Shown: positions 8,702-16,684 of the stretch, piece by piece
Position numbering within the stretch: position 1 is the first letter of the stretch
Layout of the letters: every line of letters starts with the position of its first letter
Source of the DNA: Fodinibius salinus
Lineage (GTDB): Bacteria > Bacteroidota > Rhodothermia > Balneolales > Balneolaceae
NCBI RefSeq assembly: GCF_008124865.1
Contig: NZ_VNHY01000001.1
Location: 434,001-498,000, forward strand
Reading direction: 5' to 3'
Length of the DNA stretch: 64,000 nucleotides
Position numbers and translations under genes: made by a program
Notes under the pieces: model-generated
Told to the model about the DNA's origin: nothing
Databases searched by the model: none
The model's input: the letters and a program-made list of their open reading frames with translations, nothing else

Positions 8702-9452
8702 GCTGTCCGTCATTTCACCTAAAATATTAGACGAGCAAGCGGAGGTCAGGGCATGGTTTACACTTAAAAATCCTCAATATAAGGTTGATGACCAGCTTGC
8801 TTCTGGGTTAAACCTTGGCCGCAATACCCCCGAGCACAAAAATGTGATCAATCGAAACCGAACCACTTTATATGAGACACTAGATATTAATCCACAGTGG
8901 GTAGCAACGGCTGATCAAGTCCACAGCAATAAAATAGAAGAAATAACTGAAGGAGGAACATTTAAGGCAACAGATGGACTGATTACCCGGATACCGGGTC
9001 TTACATTAGCGATACAAGTTGCTGATTGTGCTGCTATATTGCTATGGGATGAACACAACAAGATAGTAGCTGCCCTGCATGCCGGATGGCGTGGGGCTGT
9101 GGCAGATATTGTGCCCATGAGTATTGAGCATATGACCGCACTAGGCGGGGATCCTCAAAAGACAAAAGCATTTGTAAGCCCATGTATTTCAGTTGCCAAT
9201 TTTGAAGTGGGTCACGAGGTGGCCGAACAGTTTCCTGATCAGTTTGTAGATTATGAGAGTTATAAGAAACCACACGTAGATTTAAAAAGATTTTTGGAAC
9301 AGCAGCTTCGAGAAGGGGGATTACTGGAATCTAATATTGAAATCCGTTCGGAGTGTACTATTGCTAACGCCGAGCAGTTTTATTCTTATCGCCGCGAAGG
9401 AGATCAAAGTGGGCGGATGATGGCACTTATCCAAATAAGCGAGCATTCATAA
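8682..9452 (+). CDS. pgeF: Peptidoglycan editing factor PgeF / laccase-domain protein (YfiH family)
   Basis: This 256-residue protein belongs to the multicopper-oxidase-like YfiH/PgeF family. The metal-site motifs are visible: the His in QVHS, VADCAAI and HAGWRGA. In E. coli PgeF removes L-Ser mis-incorporated in peptidoglycan precursors; other members act as purine nucleosidases or phosphorylases. The start ATG lies inside the end of aroE (20-base overlap), implying translational coupling. Length and motif order are normal. Confidence 0.88.
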   Translation: MSNSKTELSVISPKILDEQAEVRAWFTLKNPQYKVDDQLASGLNLGRNTPEHKNVINRNRTTLYETLDINPQWVATADQVHSNKIEEITEGGTFKATDGLITRIPGLTLAIQVADCAAILLWDEHNKIVAALHAGWRGAVADIVPMSIEHMTALGGDPQKTKAFVSPCISVANFEVGHEVAEQFPDQFVDYESYKKPHVDLKRFLEQQLREGGLLESNIEIRSECTIANAEQFYSYRREGDQSGRMMALIQISEHS

Positions 9453-9686
9453 CAGAACATGATGTTTTTGATCCGTGAAGGCGGATTATCTTGGTTGGCT
9501 TTTGTTCTCAATACAAGGTCTGCAACTTCGAGACGAAATCGATATTTAGTAGCCCACCACGATCTTCTGCTGATACTTTTATTGTTAGGCTGTTATAAGC
9601 CAATCTATATAGTGTTACTGCATAATCTATTCTGACTTCTACTTGATTTTATCTATCTTCATGTTCTTTTGAATTGAGAGAAACGA

Positions 9687-10835
9687 ATGGTGAAGCAGAA
9701 AAATCTCGTCATATTAGGTTCTACCGGATCTATCGGTCAACAGGCGCTGGAGGTTGTTGGGGAGCATCCCAAAGAGTTTAGCATTACAGCGCTGACCTGT
9801 AACACCAGCTGGCAAAAGATCGTAGAGCAGGCCAAGTTGTTCCAGCCCGACTATGTTTGGGTACAAAACAAATATATAGATGAGACTACGGAAGCTCTTT
9901 CTCAAAGTGATACCGAGGTGATAAGTGGACATCAGCATTTGCTTGATTTGGCTACTTTAGATGAGGCCGACGTTATCTTGAACAGCTTAGTTGGTTATGC
10001 AGGATTTGAACCAACTATTGAGGCCATAAAAGCTGATAAAACAGTAGCGCTTGCCAATAAAGAGTCTTTGGTTGTAGGGGGCGAACTGATTAATGATTTG
10101 TTGGGGAATAACAATGCCCGGCTGATACCTGTAGATTCTGAACACAGTGCTATTTTACAGTGTTTGGAAGGAGAAGACAGAGATACGATGGACAAGCTGA
10201 TTATAACCGCAAGCGGCGGTCCTTTTCGTACGTGGACTAAACAGCAGATGCAGGATATTACTGTTGAGGATGCGCTTGATCATCCGAACTGGTCTATGGG
10301 CGCTAAAATTACCATTGATTCAGCGACAATGATGAATAAGGGATTGGAAATTATTGAAGCGTATCAGTTGTTCGATTTGCCGCTTTCAAAGATTGAAGCT
10401 GTGGTACATCCACAAAGTGTTATTCATTCTATTGTTACTTTTACCGATGGTTCGAGCAAAGCACAGCTTGGGCCGCCGACCATGAAGGTGCCCATTTTAT
10501 ATGCGCTTAGTTATCCTGATCGGTTGGCATGCGAGGCTCCACTGCTGGATTGGAGCCAAGCCTTTGATTTAACATTTGAACCGGCTGATACAGATCGATT
10601 TCCGTGTTTGAAACTAGCGATAGATGCGGCTAAAGAGGGCGGTTTGGCTCCGGCTATCCTTAATGCCGCAAATGAAATTGCTGTGCATCGTTTTTTGAAT
10701 GAAGAAATTGCCTATATTAAAATTCCGACAATTATTGAAAACTGTTTAAATGAAATATCCTGTGCTACTGAAATTTCGCTGGATACGTTAAGAAACATAG
10801 ATCAACAGACCAGAGAATTAGCTTTAACATTATAA
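9687..10835 (+). CDS. dxr: 1-deoxy-D-xylulose 5-phosphate reductoisomerase
   Basis: Dxr makes 2-C-methyl-D-erythritol 4-phosphate, the committed step of the MEP isoprenoid pathway. This 382-residue protein has the NADPH loop GSTGSIGQQAL (about residues 10-20). It also has ALANKESLVVGG, the metal-site segment VDSEHSAI, TASGGPFRTW and VHPQSVIHSIV. The ATG is preceded by a purine-rich stretch. It starts a run dxr-rseP-psd-pssA with gaps of 18, 21 and 1 bases, most likely one operon. Confidence 0.96.
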   Translation: MVKQKNLVILGSTGSIGQQALEVVGEHPKEFSITALTCNTSWQKIVEQAKLFQPDYVWVQNKYIDETTEALSQSDTEVISGHQHLLDLATLDEADVILNSLVGYAGFEPTIEAIKADKTVALANKESLVVGGELINDLLGNNNARLIPVDSEHSAILQCLEGEDRDTMDKLIITASGGPFRTWTKQQMQDITVEDALDHPNWSMGAKITIDSATMMNKGLEIIEAYQLFDLPLSKIEAVVHPQSVIHSIVTFTDGSSKAQLGPPTMKVPILYALSYPDRLACEAPLLDWSQAFDLTFEPADTDRFPCLKLAIDAAKEGGLAPAILNAANEIAVHRFLNEEIAYIKIPTIIENCLNEISCATEISLDTLRNIDQQTRELALTL

Positions 10836-10853
10836 ATTGTATCGTTACGCTTC

Positions 10854-12188
10854 ATGGAATGGATTGTAAGTTTACTTTCAACGCTGGGTATTTTTGCTGC
10901 TGCACTACTTATTTTGGTATTCGTTCACGAGCTGGGTCACTTTTTAGCGGCTAAGCTTTTTGGAATGCGTGTAGAGCGGTTTTCACTGGGATTTCCACCG
11001 CGTATATTTGGAATTCAGAAGGGAGAAACTGATTACTGTCTTGGTGCTACACCGCTTGGCGGGTATGTAAAAATTACGGGGATGATGGATGAAGCTATGG
11101 AAACCGACCATCTGGATGAAGAGCCCAAACCCTGGGAGTTTCGAAGTAAGCCGGTTTGGCAGCGTATTATCGTAATTACGGCGGGTGTTATTTTCAATAT
11201 GATATTAGCCTTCTTTATTTTTGGCGGATTGGCATATACATCCGGCAAAACAAAAGTTGAGTTGGATAGCGTAGATGGTATTTATGTAGCGGAAAAATCA
11301 TTGCCGGCACGTGCGGGTTTCCAAACAGGTGACAAACTTATTGGCGTCAATGGTAAGGAGGTTCCCTATTTTAATGATCTTTTTGCTCCTGATAAGATGC
11401 TGTCGTCTTCCCTAAGCTTTATGGTGATGCGTGATGGATCCCGAACTACAGTAAATGTTGCCGATAGCCTTATTGATGATATTGGCAATCAGGGATTTAT
11501 CAGCATTGCAGATGCACTCCCAAGCCGAATAAGCCGTACAGTAGAGGGGAGTCCCGCCGATAAAGTGGGTATTAAGGGCGGGGATATAATAACAGCGATT
11601 AATGGTAACGAAATTCGTTATTGGAAACAGCTGGTAGACAAAATTAATACTGCTACCGATCCCATGGAAATTACCGTCAACAGGGCAGGCAAGCAGATGA
11701 AGTTTGTAGTTAGTCCCAATGAAAATAACAAGCTGGGAATTTATGCTCCTACCGACGACGTATTTGATATCGTTCAGTTTGAATATGACTTGGTAGAATC
11801 TGCCCGCGTGGGAGTAGAGGAAACATATTCAACGGTATCGGGCATTATAGGTGGGTTTAGCAAAATGTTTTCGGGAGATATTTCTGTTCGCAAAAATTTA
11901 GGTGGACCAGTAGCCATAGCAAATGTTACAAAACAGGCAACGGAGTCGGGGGGCTTTGCAGGATTTTGGAATATTACGGCCTTTTTGAGTATAACACTGG
12001 CGATTATGAATATTTTGCCTATCCCTGTTCTTGATGGCGGTCATCTTATGTTTTTAATTTACGAAGGTGTTACGCGTCGTGAACCATCCCCAAAGGTGAA
12101 AATGGCGCTGCAGCAAATTGGCTTTCTGCTTCTTATTGCGCTTATGATTTTTGTTACCTTTAATGACATTCTTCGACAGTTCGGCTAA
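10854..12188 (+). CDS. rseP: RIP metalloprotease RseP (site-2 protease, M50)
   Basis: This 444-residue intramembrane zinc protease has HELGH at about residues 25-29 in the first membrane helix. Two PDZ-like regions follow (about 125-200 and 205-290, the second around GSPADKVGIKGGDIITAING). The second metal-ligand motif LPIPVLDGGH is near residue 395, with a final membrane helix after it. RseP-type proteases cleave anti-sigma factors and signal-peptide remnants. The dxr-rseP neighbourhood is widespread in bacteria. Confidence 0.95.
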   Translation: MEWIVSLLSTLGIFAAALLILVFVHELGHFLAAKLFGMRVERFSLGFPPRIFGIQKGETDYCLGATPLGGYVKITGMMDEAMETDHLDEEPKPWEFRSKPVWQRIIVITAGVIFNMILAFFIFGGLAYTSGKTKVELDSVDGIYVAEKSLPARAGFQTGDKLIGVNGKEVPYFNDLFAPDKMLSSSLSFMVMRDGSRTTVNVADSLIDDIGNQGFISIADALPSRISRTVEGSPADKVGIKGGDIITAINGNEIRYWKQLVDKINTATDPMEITVNRAGKQMKFVVSPNENNKLGIYAPTDDVFDIVQFEYDLVESARVGVEETYSTVSGIIGGFSKMFSGDISVRKNLGGPVAIANVTKQATESGGFAGFWNITAFLSITLAIMNILPIPVLDGGHLMFLIYEGVTRREPSPKVKMALQQIGFLLLIALMIFVTFNDILRQFG

Positions 12189-12209
12189 TCTGGAATTAAT
12201 AACTCATTT

Positions 12210-12860
12210 ATGTTTGCACGAGACGGTTATACAACAATTATTGTAACTACGCTTTTTGCGATCATGGTCTGTGGGCTCGGGTATTATATGGGACACTGGA
12301 CATCTTACGTCCTATATACATCAATGGTACTGCTGGTCGCTTTTATCTTGTTCTTTTTCCGGGATCCCGATCGTGAAATTACCGAAGGTGATAACCTGAT
12401 TTTATCTCCGGCCGATGGAAATATTGTACAAATCAAAGAAGTACAAGAAGATAAATATATCAAAGGGAAGGCCCTGCAGATTAGTATTTTCTTATCCCCG
12501 ATGGATGTACACGTCAACCGTGTGCCGGTAAAAGGGGAGTTGGAGTATTTGGAGTATGAGCCGGGCATTTTTCTGGTTGCTTATGATCACCGCGCCTCCG
12601 ACTTGAATGAGCGTGCAGATTTTGGAGTTCGTCATCCCTCGGGAACAAAAATATTTTTCCGGCAGATTACTGGTTTTCTTGCCCGGCGTATTGTTTATCA
12701 TATTACCAAAGGAGATGAATTAAGAACAGGCGACCGTTTTGGGATGATGAAGTTTGGTTCTAGAATGGATATACTTGTTCCTCCAGAAGTGGATGTAAAC
12801 GTTTCGGAAGGCGAAAAAGCAGTAGCAGGACAAACAATTTTAGCGACTATCAACGCATAG
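12210..12860 (+). CDS. psd: Phosphatidylserine decarboxylase (short type)
   Basis: This 216-residue proenzyme of the short class has two membrane helices in the first 50 residues. SPADG lies near 66-70, MDVHVNR near 98-104, and the self-cleavage site FGSR is at residues 182-185, where Ser184 would become the pyruvoyl group. It makes phosphatidylethanolamine from phosphatidylserine. The next gene, pssA, one base downstream, makes the substrate. Confidence 0.94.
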   Translation: MFARDGYTTIIVTTLFAIMVCGLGYYMGHWTSYVLYTSMVLLVAFILFFFRDPDREITEGDNLILSPADGNIVQIKEVQEDKYIKGKALQISIFLSPMDVHVNRVPVKGELEYLEYEPGIFLVAYDHRASDLNERADFGVRHPSGTKIFFRQITGFLARRIVYHITKGDELRTGDRFGMMKFGSRMDILVPPEVDVNVSEGEKAVAGQTILATINA

Positions 12861-12861
12861 C

Positions 12862-13680
12862 ATGAAATATCCCATACAAAAGTGGAAGCGGTTTAGGCGC
12901 AAGCGTAAAAAAAAGAAGGGCGATAAGTCTGACAAGCAAATTCCCCGTACGGTTATTCCCAGTTTTTTTACACTGATGAATTTGTTTTGTGGATTTCTGG
13001 CAATTATCAGTGTTGCCGAAGGCCGATTATTTTTTGGAGCCTGGCTTATTGTTTTTGCCGGTTTGTTTGACGCTCTTGATGGTTTTATGGCCCGCCTCTC
13101 TAATGCTACCAGTCAGTTTGGTATTGAATTGGACTCCATCAGTGATGTAGTCTCTTTTGGTGTAGCCCCCGGATTTTTGCTCTATAAGTTTGGGCTTGAT
13201 GAAATGCTGTTTGCCGGCATTATTTTAAGTGCGCTTACTCCCATTTGTGGTGCTGTACGCCTTGCTCGCTATAATGTAGATGTACAGGAAAGCCGCGACG
13301 ATTTTTTTAAAGGTTTACCAACACCGGGACAGGCTATTATGATTGCATCTTTTTATCTGACCTTTTACGACCGGCTAGAAATGTTTGAAATATTTGAATA
13401 CGGACTGAATACCGTATTGGTGCCGCTTATTATTTTGTTATCATTTCTGATGGTTAGTACCATTCCATTTGATAAAATTCCCAGCTTTGAAAAAGAAGCC
13501 ATTAAAAAGCATAAAGGTAAGTTTACGCTGTTTATTTTTTATGGGATACTCATCGTTATCTTCCAGGAGGTAGGTTTGATGATTGTGTTTTCAGCCTTTA
13601 TTCTAAAAGCGATTATCCTGGGTGCTTATTTTTTCTGGAAAGAAATTTTTGATGATGATTTTCTGGAAGAATCTCACTAG
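12862..13680 (+). CDS. pssA: CDP-diacylglycerol--serine O-phosphatidyltransferase
   Basis: This 272-residue membrane enzyme makes phosphatidylserine. The CDP-alcohol phosphotransferase signature D-x2-DG-x2-AR-x8-G-x3-D-x3-D is complete (Asp70, Asp73-Gly74, Ala77-Arg78, Gly87, Asp91, Asp95). A very basic N-terminal stretch (about residues 9-26) precedes the first membrane helix, and about seven hydrophobic helices follow. The start ATG is one base after the psd stop, so the pair is coupled. Confidence 0.94.
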   Translation: MKYPIQKWKRFRRKRKKKKGDKSDKQIPRTVIPSFFTLMNLFCGFLAIISVAEGRLFFGAWLIVFAGLFDALDGFMARLSNATSQFGIELDSISDVVSFGVAPGFLLYKFGLDEMLFAGIILSALTPICGAVRLARYNVDVQESRDDFFKGLPTPGQAIMIASFYLTFYDRLEMFEIFEYGLNTVLVPLIILLSFLMVSTIPFDKIPSFEKEAIKKHKGKFTLFIFYGILIVIFQEVGLMIVFSAFILKAIILGAYFFWKEIFDDDFLEESH

Positions 13681-13827
13681 CGTGATTGTTTTTATTTAAA
13701 ACAATTCCTGCCATTCTGTTTCAAGACCAAGACAATTTAATATCCCATTTTAAGTCTTTCCTTGAAGAATAGGCAAAATATTAATCTGTTGTATCACTTC
13801 AGATTGAAAAAGGACAGAGGCGAAAGG

Positions 13828-14772
13828 TCAAAATTGATAGTTTATCCCTAATGAATGTGCAGTGCCAAATCCTGTTTCAAAGGGGGAAAGACTGTAGTTG
13901 GCACGTACGGATCCAATAGTAAATTCTGCCCCGGCACTCCAGCGGCGAACGGTATCACCGGCATTATAGCCGGATTGCAAGGTAATAGTCTCTGCAACTT
14001 CAAGTTGAACGGCCATGGTAGTGTAGGGAGTGGCCCGCGTGGTTGACTGTGTAGTATTTTGTATCTGATTAGTTGGTATCACCCAGTCGTTTAGCAGTTG
14101 CATCGTAATTGGAAAATTATTTTGTGGAGCTGTAAAAGTAATAACCTCAATATTTATCCCTGCTTTAAAACGAGTAGGCAATGTACTTGCTTCTGACCGA
14201 AGCTCATTCATTTGTCCAAGATTAAGAAAGCTTGTTCCCAAATGGATACGATCATTCCACAATTTTGTGGCAGCACCAAAGCTAGCTGAATATCCCGATG
14301 CACTGTAGATATAATATTCCTCCCACAAATACTGAAGCGTAGCTCCCAATGTTATCGGACCAACCTGATGAGCATATGCGCCACTGAGTGATAAAAAGCT
14401 TATCGAGAAGGTACCATTTGCCGGACCGGCTTGGTTACCCCGAAGTGCAATATTATCAGTTTGAGCTCCAAGAAATCCAAAGGCCAGTGCCCGTGGCCCT
14501 TTTTTAAAATTGACAGCCGCATGAGCAATTGACAGACCTGCAATCCAAGAGCTGTAGTCGGCATTAAGGTTAGAACTGGGTTCCAATGCTAAATTAGCGG
14601 GATTGGCATAAATGTCAGATCCTCCCAGTAAGCTAGCTGTTACTGTTTCATTGAGTGCCAATGCTTTGGTACCGGGACCAATAGTGAGCAGCTCTAGACC
14701 GTTACTCTGGGCAAAACTACAACAGCTTATTCCAAGCAATAAAATACAAAAACTTATTTTTTTGATACGCAT
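13828..14772 (-). CDS. PorV/PorQ-like outer-membrane beta-barrel protein
   Basis: This 314-residue protein has a signal peptide (about residues 1-21, ending FAQ). The PorV/PorQ-family opening follows: GPGTKALALNETVTA, then the DIYANPANLAL motif. Alternating beta-strand sequence runs to a C-terminal aromatic (NYQF). Such proteins are FadL-like barrels; PorV shuttles type IX secretion substrates, but no type IX genes are nearby, so only the fold is claimed. It is transcribed away from the trp operon and shares its upstream region. Confidence 0.72.
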   Translation of the reverse strand: MRIKKISFCILLLGISCCSFAQSNGLELLTIGPGTKALALNETVTASLLGGSDIYANPANLALEPSSNLNADYSSWIAGLSIAHAAVNFKKGPRALAFGFLGAQTDNIALRGNQAGPANGTFSISFLSLSGAYAHQVGPITLGATLQYLWEEYYIYSASGYSASFGAATKLWNDRIHLGTSFLNLGQMNELRSEASTLPTRFKAGINIEVITFTAPQNNFPITMQLLNDWVIPTNQIQNTTQSTTRATPYTTMAVQLEVAETITLQSGYNAGDTVRRWSAGAEFTIGSVRANYSLSPFETGFGTAHSLGINYQF

Positions 14773-14867
14773 GCTCCTAACTGAAATCTGAATACGATCT
14801 ATTTTCTGGGAAAAACTTATAATTGTATCTGTTCTAATATAGGTTTTATTTATAGCAAATAAACGTG

Positions 14868-14896
14868 TTGATTTTCGAGTGCCCGCCCATTATCTT
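14868..14896 (+). promoter_or_regulatory. Putative promoter of the trp operon
   Basis: TTGATT (14868-14873) and TATCTT (14891-14896) are separated by 17 bases, which fits a sigma-70 promoter. Read in Bacteroidota style the same site is TTG-N20-TATCTTCA, close to the -33/-7 consensus. Either way transcription would start at about 14902-14905, almost at the leader-peptide ATG (14906), giving a nearly leaderless transcript. Confidence 0.5.
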
Positions 14897-14905
14897 CAGG
14901 TCGTT

Positions 14906-14953
14906 ATGGAAAAATCTACTCATAAAAATGTCAGTTGGTGGTGGCTCCGATAA
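14906..14953 (+). CDS. trpL: trp operon leader peptide with three consecutive Trp codons
   Basis: This 15-residue open reading frame reads MEKSTHKNVSWWWLR and stops at TAA. Three tandem TGG codons occupy 14936-14944. It sits just upstream of a hairpin set and terminator, and 166 bases before trpE. That is the arrangement of a ribosome-mediated trp attenuator: a ribosome short of Trp-tRNA stalls on the TGG run. A peptide this short with WWW is hard to explain otherwise. No strong Shine-Dalgarno is visible (CAGG about 6 bases upstream). Confidence 0.88.
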   Translation: MEKSTHKNVSWWWLR

Positions 14954-15043
14954 ATTGGAGCAGTGGCATTCTTATGAGTTAGATTTATACATCGATCTTA
15001 GCAAGCCCACTGCAGTCAAGCTGGAGTGGGCTTTTTTGTTTTT
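14919..15043 (+). promoter_or_regulatory. trp transcription attenuator (mutually exclusive hairpins)
   Basis: Three competing pairings can be laid out. 1:2 is 14919-14933 with 14964-14978 (CTCATAA/TTATGAG, then AATGTCA/TGGCATT), plus an inner GCTCC/GGAGC (14944-14948 with 14957-14961). 2:3, the antiterminator, is GCAGTGG at 14960-14966 with CCACTGC at 15007-15013. 3:4, the terminator, is AAGCCCACT (15003-15011) with AGTGGGCTT (15025-15033), followed by T-rich sequence. A ribosome stalled on the Trp codons covers strand 1, frees strand 2 to pair with 3, and blocks termination. This is the classical enterobacterial logic read from sequence alone. Confidence 0.88.
15003..15043 (+). terminator. 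trp attenuator terminator (3:4 hairpin)
   Basis: A perfect 9-bp stem AAGCCCACT / AGTGGGCTT with an additional CAG/CTG inner pairing. It is followed by TTTTGTTTTT. It lies between trpL and trpE and acts as the conditional stop. Confidence 0.92.
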
Positions 15044-15119
15044 AAAAGGTTGGCATTACAACTAAAGTAGTTAAAAATAATTTTCTTAAGACCCCGTGTC
15101 CTAGCGGCAGAAAAAAATT

Positions 15120-16583
15120 ATGGAACTAGAAAAATTTAAACAACTAGCAGACAATTATACTGCTATTCCGGTATATCGCCGATTAATGGCCGATGTACTG
15201 ACTCCGGTTTCACTGTTTTTATCTTTGCGAAAAGACAGTAAATATCCCTTTTTGCTGGAATCTGTGGAAGGGGGAGAACAGGTAGCTCGGTATTCTTTTT
15301 TAGGCCGAAATCCGTACCAGATACTGCAATATGATGGCCAAAATGTAGAGTTGAAAAAAAATAATAGCACCCAGCAGCTTGACCAATCTTACTTTGAAGC
15401 GTTGAGAACATTAACGACCCAGCATCGCGAACCTGATATTCCCGAATTGCCTCGGCTGTCGGGTGGGGCGGTAGGGTTTTCATCCTACGATACCGTTCGG
15501 GAGATCGAAGAGCTCGGAAATGTCCCAGAAGATGATACTGATATCCCCGAAGCTATCTGGGCGTTTTATGATGAAGTATTTGCCTTTGACCATGTAAAGC
15601 AGCAGGTCATCATTATAAATACGGTGTTTGTAGATGATGAAACTACGGATGTTGAGAATTTATATACCAAGGCACAGGATCGACTCGATGAGCTAGAGGA
15701 ATTGGTCTATCAGCCGGAGCATGCATCGGATTCATTTTCCATAAACCCCGATGCATTGACCAGTAATGTGGAGCAGCACGAATTTGAAGAGATGGTACAG
15801 CAGGCCCAGCAGTATATTTATGAAGGGGATATCTTTCAGGTAGTACTTTCGCAGCGGTTTGAAACAGACTTTAATGGGGATCGTTTTATGTTGTATCGCG
15901 CGTTGCGGATGGTGAACCCATCACCGTACTTATTTTTTCTGGACTTTGAAGATTTTGCACTGGTGGGATCATCACCTGAGGTGTTGGTACGCGTACAGGA
16001 TGATACAGCCCAGCTGTTACCCATCGCAGGTACACGTCCGCGCGGACAGACGCCTGAAGAAGATTTAGAGTTGGAACAAGATCTCAAAAACGATCCCAAA
16101 GAAATTGCAGAGCACGTTATGCTGGTGGATTTAGGAAGAAATGATTTATCTCGGGTTTGCAAGCCGTCCACTGTACGTCCTGTCCGTGAGCAGGTAATTG
16201 AGCGTTACTCCCATGTGATGCATATTGTTTCAGATATAAAAGGCGAGCTGGCTGAAGATCAGACCTCGGTAGATGCGTTGATGCGTTGTTTCCCCGCAGG
16301 AACAGTTAGTGGAGCACCTAAAATTCGGGCTATGGAAATTATTGACGAGCTGGAACCAACTAAGCGCGGTCCCTATGCCGGGGCAGTGGGCTACTTTGAT
16401 TTCTCCGGTAATATGGATACTTGCATTGTCATCCGTACCATGATGGTTACCGGATCAAAAGTCTATATACAGGCCGGGGCTGGTATTGTGGCTGACAGTG
16501 ATCCCAAGAAAGAATATCTTGAAACAAAAAATAAGGCCGATGCACTGGTAGAAGCACTCAGCGTAGCGTTGGAAATTGAATAG
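15120..16583 (+). CDS. trpE: Anthranilate synthase component I
   Basis: This 487-residue chorismate-binding enzyme makes anthranilate with TrpG. The N-terminal Trp feedback site LLES is near residues 45-48. The catalytic core carries PIAGTRPRG, ELVDLGRNDL-type MLVDLGRNDLSR, HIVSDIKGEL and the signature FPAGTVSGAPKIRAMEII. The length is normal. As the first structural gene behind the attenuator it is controlled both by termination and, probably, by Trp binding. Its ATG follows a purine-rich stretch (GGCAGAAAAAAATT). Confidence 0.97.
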   Translation: MELEKFKQLADNYTAIPVYRRLMADVLTPVSLFLSLRKDSKYPFLLESVEGGEQVARYSFLGRNPYQILQYDGQNVELKKNNSTQQLDQSYFEALRTLTTQHREPDIPELPRLSGGAVGFSSYDTVREIEELGNVPEDDTDIPEAIWAFYDEVFAFDHVKQQVIIINTVFVDDETTDVENLYTKAQDRLDELEELVYQPEHASDSFSINPDALTSNVEQHEFEEMVQQAQQYIYEGDIFQVVLSQRFETDFNGDRFMLYRALRMVNPSPYLFFLDFEDFALVGSSPEVLVRVQDDTAQLLPIAGTRPRGQTPEEDLELEQDLKNDPKEIAEHVMLVDLGRNDLSRVCKPSTVRPVREQVIERYSHVMHIVSDIKGELAEDQTSVDALMRCFPAGTVSGAPKIRAMEIIDELEPTKRGPYAGAVGYFDFSGNMDTCIVIRTMMVTGSKVYIQAGAGIVADSDPKKEYLETKNKADALVEALSVALEIE

Positions 16584-16585
16584 GA

Positions 16586-16652
16586 ATTAAACCACAGAGT
16601 AATGCAGAGAATGACATCGAGATAATCAAACCTCTGTTGACTCTATAGTTAA
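16586..16652. repeat. Degenerate inverted repeat between trpE and trpS
   Basis: AATTAAACCACAGAGT at the left and ACTCTATAGTTAAC at the right are imperfect reverse complements with about 40 bases between them. Inside, CAGAG/CTCTG motifs recur. It looks like a decayed copy of a dispersed CCACAGAG-type palindromic element; it might fold in the trp mRNA. Confidence 0.4.
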
Positions 16653-16684
16653 CACAATAACATTATTGAAAAAATAGACGAACA

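Noticed and set aside
14865-15065. A 66-codon open frame over the trp leader
   Set aside because: It covers the attenuator stems and has no coding character; the bases are explained by trpL and the hairpins.
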